Positions 37,136 to 47,339 of a stretch of DNA of 64,000 nt are shown one piece after another. The stretch is from Acanthaster planci (lineage: Eukaryota > Echinodermata > Asteroidea > Valvatida > Acanthasteridae): NCBI RefSeq assembly GCF_001949145.1, contig NW_019091444.1, positions 741,049 to 805,048 of the forward strand, in the 5' to 3' direction. Position 1 is the stretch's first letter. Each line of letters begins with the position of its first letter. The position numbers were made by a program, and so were the translations under genes. A model generated the notes under the pieces. That model was not told the DNA's origin. It searched no databases and saw only the letters and a program-made list of their open reading frames with translations.

Positions 37136-38293
37136 ATGCCAACGCTGACGACCCCACCTTTACGAGATCAGCAAGTGACGTCATCTTTCGCTGAGACTCT
37201 GAGCACTGTCCTCCTCAACGACGGAACGGGGACTTGTCATGAGGATGCGGATGATGTCACCGATGACGTTACCAATTGCAATCTAGAGTCATCGTCCTCA
37301 TCGTCGTCATCGTCGACGAAGGTCAAGACGTCCCGCTCGAGAAAACGAGAAAAGGGCCTCGACGAAAACGGGGAGAAACCACCACCGAAGAAACGCGGCC
37401 CGAAGAAGAAGAAAATGACCAAAGCCAGGGCCCAGAAATTCAAACTTCGACGTTTGAAAGCGAACACCAGGGAGCGGAACCGGATGCACGGGCTCAACGA
37501 CGCGCTGGACCGACTGCGAACGGTGGTCCCCTGTTACTCCAAGACCCAGAAGCTCTCAAAGATCGAGACCCTCCGACTAGCGAAAAATTACATCACTGCC
37601 TTGGCGGACATTCTGAGAACAGGCTCGGTTCCGGATACTGTGTCCTTTGCGCAGACTCTGTCCAAGGGCCTTTCGCAGCCCACGACGAACCTCGTAGCGG
37701 GCGCTATGCAACTAAACCCGCGCACCCTGCTACCCGAAGACAACCGGAACACTTACGGCGTCTGGCCAAAGAGGGCGCCCTACGAGTCGTCTTACTTTGA
37801 TCCCACTGACTGTGGCTTCGCTGACCAAGTCGGCAACTCGGCAGTCGACGAAAACTACAACACGGCCAACTTTTCCGGTCCGGACATCACAAGACTGCAG
37901 CAGGATGAAGTCATGTACGGGGAAATGTCAAATGGCTACGGCCGCCATTTTGAAGGCACGCCCATCAACAACACCCAGCTGCCGCGAAATGCAAATTACC
38001 AATGCCAGTACACCACTACCAACCAAAACCACCAGCTCCTGCAACAACACCCCCATGCCCGAATGGACTGTGCTAATGAACCATTGGCGGATGATCTTTT
38101 TACATCACTTGGATATACTTCACAGAATACCCGGATGTACGCCTACGGCAGTCCGGTTGGGGCCGCTGGAAGTGGCGCACAGGGGGGCAATATGGGTAAC
38201 ATTTATTCCCCCGGTGGGGATCAATACGTGTCATCGACAATTTGTGACAAGGACTTGGATATATTAGGATGCGGAAACAATATTTTTCATTGA
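37136..38293 (+). CDS. neurod: NeuroD-family neuronal bHLH transcription factor
   Basis: This is a nuclear basic helix-loop-helix activator that dimerises with E proteins, binds E-boxes and drives neuronal and neuroendocrine differentiation. The ORF encodes 385 residues from ATG 37136 to TGA 38293, close to vertebrate NEUROD1 length. In order: an acidic N-terminal segment (EDADDVTDD), a nine-serine run (about 52-60), a basic nuclear-localisation and linker block KKRGPKKKK (85-93), the bHLH domain (about 106-160) with [34 protein letters not shown], then the NeuroD-specific C-terminal domain (170-202: [25 protein letters not shown]). PCYSKTQ and that C-terminal block separate NeuroD from neurogenin, atonal and Olig. 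The frame is open upstream to an ATG at 37061, but those 25 residues are hydrophobic and signal-peptide-like, wrong for a nuclear factor, and a splice acceptor (37112-37113) cuts that segment off. ATG 37136 has G at -3. Assignment to a particular vertebrate paralogue is not meaningful; this is probably the single pre-duplication gene. Confidence 0.95.
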   Translation: MPTLTTPPLRDQQVTSSFAETLSTVLLNDGTGTCHEDADDVTDDVTNCNLESSSSSSSSSTKVKTSRSRKREKGLDENGEKPPPKKRGPKKKKMTKARAQKFKLRRLKANTRERNRMHGLNDALDRLRTVVPCYSKTQKLSKIETLRLAKNYITALADILRTGSVPDTVSFAQTLSKGLSQPTTNLVAGAMQLNPRTLLPEDNRNTYGVWPKRAPYESSYFDPTDCGFADQVGNSAVDENYNTANFSGPDITRLQQDEVMYGEMSNGYGRHFEGTPINNTQLPRNANYQCQYTTTNQNHQLLQQHPHARMDCANEPLADDLFTSLGYTSQNTRMYAYGSPVGAAGSGAQGGNMGNIYSPGGDQYVSSTICDKDLDILGCGNNIFH

Positions 38294-39153
38294 TAAATAT
38301 TTGTAAATCAGAATAACGACTGTTACAACTCCAACCAATTTACCATACCTTTAATTTGTCATTTTTGCTTTTCAGCTGTTGATAGACTATGTTCCCTGAT
38401 TAATTAATCACGAGAAAAATGCACAGGAACTTCTAAACCAAATTCAAATAATTGGAAGCTTTTTGCGTAAAAGCGTCCCTACGGCAGTAAAGATTAAATT
38501 AAATTTTCTGTGTTCGTAAGCAATTTGTTTCAGATTAAATTCCAATTGAAAAGAACTTTACCTTTGTTCTTGCCATGCACACGCAAAATCAACCACACAA
38601 ATCCCACCGACTAAACTTCCTAAAAGTTAATACAAACAGCGCCCCCATGATACGGAAGTTGAGTAAGCCCAATTGCACAAGGAGATCTTTTCTGATCTTA
38701 CCATTTTTTAACTTTACGGTGAACTCATTCCGCTGCCAAGTCTGTTTTTATCGAATTGTAAATATTGTATTTTTTAAGAAACAAGCAGATATTTTGTATA
38801 TATTTTCCTTATAATACGAGGGCATTCCGGTTAGTTTGAAAATAGAACAGGAGTTCAGAACAAGTGGGTTTTCGAAATGCGGTTAATTTTTTTTTTCGTT
38901 CCTTTCATTGCCTCTATTGACCGAAGTGCAATATTTTACAGTACGTTATAAGAAATACCGACAAGAGTATAATTAATTAAAGGGCAATTCTTAAGTTGAA
39001 ACAGTGTGCTTTTTCAGAAGTTTAAAGTGAATGCGTCACTGATTCGACTTCAACACAAGTATCACCATGCTTGAAACCATGCTTCAAAAGTTTCCATCGT
39101 TTCTATGATTAAAGGAATGAGATTTCAGGCTTACAGAATTTTACCAAAATAAA
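38294..39153 (+). other. Probable NeuroD 3' UTR with candidate poly(A) signals
   Basis: AT-rich sequence follows the stop codon with no protein-like ORF. Candidate signals are ATTAAA at 39108-39113 and AATAAA at 39148-39153, giving a 3' UTR of roughly 0.85 kb. The end is not certain. Confidence 0.4.
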
Positions 39154-39831
39154 TAAGACGACGGGTATTGGCCTTTGGCAAGCTGCAGGCAAAATACTTC
39201 AGTCGTTTGTCATAGACTTTTGTGTTGGTGCAAGCTCAAGTTATTTGCACACGGCCGGTAAGTGCACGTATTTCTGTAATTAACATCATCCTACAAAATC
39301 GTTCAGTATCCTCGTTATCCTCCGAAACGTTATACCACGAGGCCACTAACAGCCCAAGCGGAAAAAGTAGTGACAATTTTGAACCCTTTTACGAGGACGG
39401 GGTTTACTGTTCTCCCAAATTCACAATTTTGCGTGACACTACTTGTAAGACCTGTGACAAACGTGGTGTCAAAATCACTCATTCTTCCTTCAAATACGGT
39501 AAAACACGACAAAGCTAACTCACCACTGCCAGACCAGCGTCCTTGTTGCTGCTGAGAGCACCGATGGACAACTCGGTTGGAACTTCGCCCTACTTGAGTC
39601 CATTGATCCAGTATGTTACTTGTAAAATCCAAACAATTCCCGACTGCACCAAAGTCTTCTCAAGGTAAACACCATGCTGTTTGAAGTGGGCACATGCACA
39701 CAGCTTTGCTGACCGACCGAAACACCAGCACTCCCAATCTACTTGTCATTGCATGTTGCTATCTCTGAACACTCTAATATGGCGAAGAATTTGGATAATG
39801 TCCAGAAGTAACTCTGCCTCAGTCGGTGTCT

Positions 39832-40027
39832 GACCGGCTTTTGTCCCCCGCCCCTAAATTCACTCCAAGTCGTGACACAATATTGAACAGCAATTTTCAA
39901 GTTGCGCTCAATGCACAAAAAGGCGCACGTGCCAAGCCAAGCTGGCTTTTGTTGTTGATGCCTTGCGCACGTGCGCGGTTGGCGACTTGGAAGACGATGG
40001 AATTTGCACTGAGACAAAAGCTGGCCT
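39832..40027. repeat. Imperfect inverted repeat, possible decayed MITE
   Basis: The left arm (39832-39873) has GGCTTTTGTC, AAATTC and CCAAGTCG in that order. The right arm (about 39981-40027), reverse-complemented, has AGCTTTTGTC, AAATTCC and CCAAGTCG in the same order with different spacing. The interior carries two CACGTG-containing segments (about 39923 and 39967). Alignment needs gaps, so the element is old or chance contributes. Confidence 0.4.
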
Positions 40028-41453
40028 GGTAACCTACGGTGGCTGCTAAGGAATCAGTGACATTCGTTTAATCATCTACTGGCATTCTTATTTAATATTT
40101 GTCCGTGCTCGATAGCTGTTTATGTATAAAAACGTTAATCTTTCAACTTCGCAATGATCACACAAGGTGGCACACAACCATTCTCTTGTCCAAGAGTTCC
40201 AAAAACTATTTTTCTTTTTCAATAACGCGTACCTTATGTGTTTGCTGAATGTTGCGAGTGAGGAACTTCAATAAAAAAAACGTTAATTTCAAACGCTGTT
40301 CGCCAAAGAATCTTTCGGAAGAAAATAAAAAAAATCTTACAGACAGAGGAAAAAATGGGCAGAAAATGTAAGCCAAGCAATCGAGTCACTATAGTGCGAC
40401 TTTCATTAAATAGAATTATATTTTCACATTCCAAGAAGTGAAAACGTTTTGAAGGAAACAAAAGTTGGAATTTACTATCACTAAAGCATGCAAATTTCCT
40501 GATGATTTTCGACCTGTGGTTATTTAAACCTTCCCAAATTTGATCTTTACAAACCGTTCAGATATAATGCAATAGCATATAGAGGGCATTAGTTATTTCA
40601 ATTTGTAAGCTGAATGAATTAACCTTGCTGCAACAACCTATCTACATAAAGAATCCTGACATTACTTACGCCATCACAAATACATGTAATACGAGAAAAT
40701 ATATTCAGAAGTGGATCTTACAATAGTATGTTGCGGTAAATTGCCAAAGAAAATGTCACTCGGATATGGAAGATAGAATAACAACAGCATAAAAGAAAAA
40801 CAACTTGGACCGTAAAGCCTAGTAATTTTGTGTCTTCGTTGTCGTTTCAAGATTATTAAGTCACAAATCACTGCAAAATTTACTGAAAATTATTCTCAAC
40901 CTCCTCGAAAGATTTCGACAATAGCTATTTTGCATCGCGCGACATATGATGTGAAATATGAAACGCTGGCACACCTACTTGAAAAAACTGAATTAATAAA
41001 TGTTTTATTTTTGGTCTTCTTGTCGTGTAGGTATTAGTTATACAAAACCATTGCCAAGACTGTTTAAGCTAAAAAGCTTAATTTTAAAAATGCAAGTGCG
41101 CCCTCATTCGGTACAATTCATAGAGATAACACAACTTACAATCTACTTCTTGACCGTGGGCGCCCATGTGCATCCAGGTCACATGTATATTTTCAACTCA
41201 GCCTATGAGACCTCACGAACCAGAAAAAAAAAACGGCCCCGAATGTCTAAGCTCTGTCGAGTTAATTAAGTCCATTAAATTGAACGCCCTCGATACCACA
41301 ATGTACATTACGGAAAAACACTTTATTTTTAACAAAAGACACTTCATACACTCCTATTCAGTGTACTGGGTCATCAAAGAGGTTGTTTAAAATCTATTTT
41401 TATGACAAAGCAATTCATTCCATGGATCCAAGGGGCGAAGTATCACTATTGAT
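40028..41453. other. Convergent intergenic region between NeuroD and the GPCR pair
   Basis: NeuroD and the first GPCR gene are transcribed toward each other, so this AT-rich stretch lies between their 3' ends. Nothing beyond short non-descript ORFs is seen. Confidence 0.5.
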
Positions 41454-41459
41454 TTTATT
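41454..41459 (-). terminator. Candidate poly(A) signal of the downstream GPCR gene
   Basis: TTTATT on the + strand reads AATAAA on the minus strand, 119 bases past the stop codon at 41578. A second copy lies at about 41322. This gives a short 3' UTR. Confidence 0.5.
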
Positions 41460-41577
41460 AAGATCAGAAACCAGCAGCAATTCAGTTTGAAAATGTTTTC
41501 CGGGGCTACCTCGTTCACAATTATGAAGTTGAATTTGCGTTCACGGAATGTTGATTTTTTTCCGAGTGTTCCCACTG

Positions 41578-43637
41578 TCACTTGGCGGTCGTTTTTGAAT
41601 TTAAGTCGCTCATCTCTGTGTTGTTATAGCTTGCCCTGGCTCCCCTTGAGCTCGCGCCAACTCTCATAGACCCATGTGGGGACCCCGTCGTCCCTCCCCG
41701 ACCGTCCGTCTGTAGTCCCGCTTGACGGAAGCAGCAGGGGATGGCCTTCCGAAAGCTCCTTCGAAAGTTCGCCCCGAGAAAGGCGTAAATGAAGGGGTTG
41801 GCGCAGGAGCTACAGTAGCTCATGACGTGACCCACCGTCTTGAAGTAAAAAGTCCCGTCCGTGAAGGGGAAGTTGGGGTCCAGCCGGTGCCACATGTTGA
41901 CGACATGAATGGGGAACCAGCAGACGGCGAACACCACCACCACCGCCAACACCATCCACGTGATTCTTCGCTTCTGCATCAAGCTGCGCGCGGTGTTGAC
42001 CGCGTCGGCCTGGCCGCTTAGAGCGTCGTTCGGTACCACCCGCTTCCAGAGGTGACGGATCATTGCGCCATAGCAGACAGCAATAGCAGCCAGAGGGAGG
42101 GAGAACACCAGAACGAAGGACACGACGACAAAGCACCGGTTCCACGTTTTGCTGGGCCAGTGTTCCGTGCAGTAGGGTTCCACCCCGTGAAAGTCGATGT
42201 ACTCAATGTCAAAGAATATCAGCACCGGTATGTAGATAATCAGAGCAACTACAAAGCAGACAAATAAATACATGTACATATAAGTGACTGTTTACTGATA
42301 ATGCAATCTCATTTCCTTACAAATGCTTGACCAATTTTTTAACCACTTCATATCCAATGTCAGTCACAATTTTGATTACCTTCACCTGAGGAAAATTCCT
42401 CCTAAACATTTGTAAAGATTCTACTGAAGTTTAGAATATCTCAGGTAATTTCATTTGAGGCATCAATCAATTATTCCTAGTCCCCAACATGGTGCGGCCA
42501 ATTACCTATCGTATGCATGAAGTGATTTTGCTGTCAACTCTAATATGAACATTTTCGATGCCCGTTTAAAGAATGAAAACAAAACTTACACAGCCATATG
42601 GAGACACTGATGAGGACAGCCATCTGGAGCGTACGGGTCCTCAGTGACTTCAGGGGCCTGACGATAGCGTGGAAGCGGTCGACACTCATGGCAGTCAAAA
42701 GAAAGCATGTCGCCTGCGCAGTGACCTTTCAAATAACAAAAAATTGATCCAGAATTTCAGTGTTTCACTACTCTTACTTGGGGTTGACTTTGCGCGGTAT
42801 ACCGTAGGTCGGAACAAAGGAAAAAATGCTTCAATGTTATTAAAAGAGGTGACAAAACCATCAATCAATATCAATCATAAAGAAGTACTTAGATAGCCCT
42901 TTGATTCTTTTAAAACGTGGTGAAATCTGTGAGAAAGTGCGTGTCTTTTTAAATTATGCACCCATTCTAATGAGCAGGTAAGTCTTAGGACTCGTTTTCT
43001 TTGTACAGGTAGCAGAGTCCAAACAACGGCACTCCTGGCACTCGATATTGGTCCTCAGGCACCAGGTACCAGACAAAATATCCTCTATTGGCAAATAAAT
43101 GGCATACCAACTGCAGATAGTACACGGTCTTGCACATGAACCGACCAAAGTAAAAGGCTGGCGCGGTGTAGTGGGCTGCCGTAGGGGGAGCACAGAAAGC
43201 AAGGAACAAGATGTCGGAAGCAGCCAGATTCACGATGTAGTAGTTGGTAACAGTCCGCTTACTTGCCTTGATGATGACGTATATCACTAGAGTGTTACCA
43301 ACGACGCCAACCGTTATCAGAATACCTGAGTGAGCAAAGCAATGCAAACCAAACTGAAGTAACATTAAGGAAATCAAAGACGTGATGGAGACGCAACTTC
43401 AATTTTTCTTTGTTGGGCCACCGAGATCAAAGTTGGTCGCTTTTTCACAAAGTGATATTTAGACATTCCCGCCACGTGCAACAAAATCGACTTACTGAAA
43501 ATAACTGGCATGAGCCAAGTGAGGTAGGCTAAATTACTGGTGGTGTCGCTCTCTGGTGGCGATGTGGCAAACGACGTCAGTGTGCCATTGCCCTCTGCAG
43601 TTGATATGAAACGATAGGGCATCATCGCCGTGGTCAT
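41578..43637 (-). CDS. Kisspeptin-receptor-like (GPR54-type) class A GPCR, copy 1, four exons
   Basis: By family this is a plasma-membrane receptor for RF-amide-type kisspeptin peptides, usually Gq-coupled. Exons on the minus strand: 43637-43496, 43325-43108, 42725-42590, 42248-41578, giving 388 residues; all introns are GT-AG with phases 1, 0, 1. N-terminus: glycosylation site NGT (17-19). TM1 GVVGNTL, TM2 NLAASDILF, TM3 disulphide Cys112 (GRFMCK), MSVDRF in the DRY position (136-138), second-loop Cys192 followed by the TEHWPS segment, TM6 CWFP (275-278), TM7 NPFIY (316-320), then FLGANFRRSFR and a CC palmitoylation-like pair. Best remembered match is human KISS1R: YCSEAFPS before TM5, ATCATLTAMSVDRW in TM3, YAFLG after TM7. 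Galanin/allatostatin-A receptors are the nearest alternative. It is the downstream member of a tandem pair. Confidence 0.88.
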
Positions 43638-46600
43638 CTTTCCCTCCAAATTGTCGGCTTTACGCCAATTGCGACGACAGACTAATTTCAAACAGATTTC
43701 TTAGGATCCAGGGATTAACCTGTGGAAAGTGGGGCAAGAAAAACATTTATTTCAGCGGGCAAAATACAAATTTCCAAAGAGTGCATGCACTTAAAGTCAA
43801 CGAAAATTCCTTTAAGGACGAATATCTAAGGAATGCCATCTTTATACCGGCCGACCACCATTTTGATTTTAAAACAAAAAAAATCTGTGCTCATTTTACG
43901 ACGACTGAAAAATTATTAAAGTCAACTGTGCTAACTGAACAATACCTGTAGCTTGTTCGACGCATCGTAAGTCACGTGCGTTACCTTCTTAGACTTGACT
44001 AATTTCTGGATAGGGTCCGTTAATATTTAAACGACCTTTTCATTTTTCGTCTGTTGGCATTACTAAGAAAATCTTACATTGTCCTAACAGTATATTTATC
44101 TTTTTTTCCCTCAAGGCGCATGTTGTTGCGAAGATACCCGTGATCTTTAATTCGATTAAGGCCGTTTCACGGTATAACTTTTCGATCTGCATGCAAGAAA
44201 CCCAAAGAAAACAAGTCAATCTTCCAGTGACGTATGAGAAAGGGAAAAAGCGGGAAACACGAAGACACTCATGTAATTGATTGGTTGGACATGCACGATA
44301 AACTGATGCCAGCGACCCAAACAAACACAAGATCAAATATGTATACCCTGTCATTCATTAACGCCAAATTTCAGGGAGAATTAGGGTTTTCCACAGAGAC
44401 GGACCTGGAATCAAGATATGTTAATCTAATCGATCAGGTGCTGAAATTGCCAAAGAGCAAAAAAACATTAGATCCAAAGCACAAGACAAGGCATCACATA
44501 AGCGTACGTGACAAAGTTGCTAAGTCATGAGATTGCACGATTGTACACTTCTTAAAAAAAAGAGGATCTTTTAGCAACTTTTTAACAAAGTAAAGAAAAT
44601 ATGCATTTAGACCGTGATTCTCAGTGTAATAGAAATACTAAATAGAATTACCAGCACACACACAAAAAAGATGTGGGCACAAACACAGAGTGGCATTATC
44701 AGATGGATACACCGGAACTTTAAGCAGCGATTACTAATCTGAGATAGCGTTCGTTACTTGCCAACCCTCCATTCTCGATGTGTTTCTTTGCATAAAAAAT
44801 TGTGTAATAGAGTACCGAAATGTGACGTCACTGGGAACGAGAAAGTGCAGTGCAAACGAATGGAGTACGCGCGCGTGTTGGTTCACGCGCTGGTTCTCGC
44901 GCTAATGCCTTTTACACACTAAGGCCGTGTCGGAAACGAGCTTCCAGAGCTACTGTCTACGTGTTTCCACGCATTTCTAATGGAGAGAAGACCTAGACCT
45001 AGCTCTAGACAAGAGATTCGGATGCAGCCTAACTGTGTGCGTGACGGATTCACTTTGGTACTCTATTCGAGGTTGAGATCAGTGTGCATCAATCATAGAG
45101 CCTAAAAGAAGGCTTTCGGTTCATCAAAACAGCTGCTTGACACTTGTAAATTATTTATCGCCAGCAAGCTAAACAGTGTCGAGATTGCCACGATATTGAT
45201 TACGTTTGTGGAGAAGAAATGTGAAGAGTGAGAATGGTTGACTTATAAAACTGTTTTAAAAGGAATAGTGGAAATATCAAAGTCCACAGCAAATTGATGG
45301 AAGTAAACGCGTCAGTGTACGGAGGTATCCCATTCAGACCACGACACATGTATTTACATAAGCAACAGAACGGAGCTTATAGAAACAGGAATCGTGCAGG
45401 GGGTAACGAGAACATAAACTTACCACGTAAACTCACCACGGTGCTCACTCCAGCATGCAATGTAAGGGAGTTAAAAGATAATTGGAAGAAGTTCGGAGCA
45501 ATCGCATCTAGCACGGGATGTAGTTAAAACAAGTTTAATACTGGCTCACAGAGTAAGTGGCATTAACTCATTCCGTCAGGTTTTCTCACATAACTTCAAT
45601 ATACAGACATGACACGAAATGGGGCATGAATATGGGCTTTGGTGTTCAGTGCAAGATTATTTTATTTACACCGGTGAAAAACAGAAGTTAAATAGAAGTT
45701 AAATCTTGTAATAATCACAGATATCATAAAAACGATGGCCACCGCTCAATATTAAACGAAGACATTTCTGCCGAAAGATAACTTTTGTTTCAAGGAGGTA
45801 AAATTTAAAGAACGGTAACTGAGACAGCAAGCTGGTACTGAAATATTGGGCACAAGGAAAAAAGGAGGCAAAGAATATCACAGAGACAAACTGCATTACT
45901 TAACTGTGAAAGATAGGCAAGTCTTAAGCCAAAAACCAGAGTTAGGAGCAAGTGTTTTATGGGCACATTCGATTGGCAACAGGTTACCCACGCCACTTTC
46001 ACTCCTCAATCATTTTCTTCAATTTTGGTGATTACACCAGAGTTTGTTTAAAATATTACACCACTGAATAAAATTGCTTCTTTAACTGTGTTTCCACTGA
46101 ATAGACCTAGTGTAAAATCCAACTAGTTCAACGAAACAGCGCAATAAATGTACTCATCAATACAGTCAATTTCCTTCACAGCAAAGGACTGTCTTCAGGG
46201 ATGATTGTGTCAAATTCAGCAACACGCATTCCCAGTCACTGCGTCAACTGGGATAAGTTTCATATCTCTTTTAAAAATGTATTCGAAGACGAAACAATTC
46301 GCCAAGCCAAAGAAATAGCATAACATTACAATGTCACAGCCATTAGCGTGCATGGCTTTGATGAAAATCACTTTCCAACAGCAGGTACTGAAATTATATT
46401 TACAAAGCTATTATTAAAAAGCTCATTACGGTTATTTAGGCTTATATTTACAAATTGCAGATATTACCTGAATCAGCTATACACATCAAGATCATCAGAT
46501 GTATATCACAATTAGTAAGAACGCCACAATCTTACTTGTTTTTGAGGCTGACATTTGCATCAAACTTATAGAGAGGTCAATTCTTCCGCAACAGGATTTC

Positions 46601-47339
46601 TTCCCATTTAAAAATTAAAATGTGGCGTTTTCTCCTAGGGGGCGCAATTCTTATGGAAGCGATCATTGGTCCTGGTAGATGCCGACCTACATACTGACAA
46701 AGAGGGCGCCCTATCTGTTACACTAATCCGGGGACCATTTAAGGTTCTCGGGTCTCGTTGACGTCAGTGGTCGGGCACTGCCTTGGGACTGCATCAAAAG
46801 ACAAAAAGCATAAAACATTTATCTTACCATGGCTTCGATGAGCCATCATAATTATGACGAAGTGGTACCCCATGAGTTATTACAAGTACTGTACCAAGTA
46901 TAGGCCTGTCCATGCGGCAGCATCATGCACGTTTGCTGAAGAAAATGTATTGTGTTCTTGTTTGTTTTTGAAACAGAGGATTTTGCACTGCGGGGAGACA
47001 GGAAGGTCAAGGAGGCACTAAAATGACTTCAATTATTGTGGCTCAGCCAAATCTTGCAATAAAATTTGGCTGGGTGCATAAAACTACCTTATTTCCGGTA
47101 GATTTCGCTGAGCAGCACCATGGTAAAGGTTTCATCTTTCGTCGGTTGAAATGCAAATGATGGAACATTACGGTTTATGTTTCTTGAATGGACAACTTCG
47201 AGTTTGAACCAACCGTGTGTCTTTCCTTGCCCTTCCTGCCACCTCTGTTTAAAGTCACTGCATGCACTCGCCAGCAAAAACTGAAATAGGCTAGGCAGCG
47301 CCCCCTAGAGTCAGAACACGAAGTCCCCATAGGGTCATA
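43638..47339. other. Intergenic region between the two GPCR genes
   Basis: This 3.7 kb should hold the promoter of copy 1 (right of 43637) and the 3' end of copy 2 (left of 47340). No third receptor exon was recognised. Three GGGCGC-containing CTCF-like words occur at 46632-46647, 46696-46711 and 47296-47310. The + strand ORFs at 44234-44530 and 45294-45527 have no recognisable features. Confidence 0.45.

Noticed and set aside
37237-38267. Antisense and alternate-frame ORFs over the NeuroD gene, including the 174-aa and 156-aa ones
   Set aside because: Shadows of the real frame; the NeuroD frame carries the conserved bHLH and C-terminal blocks.
46632-46680. Third copy of the dispersed repeat seen at 48091 and 63462
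   Set aside because: Only GGGGGCGCAATT matches well; the rest does not align convincingly by eye.
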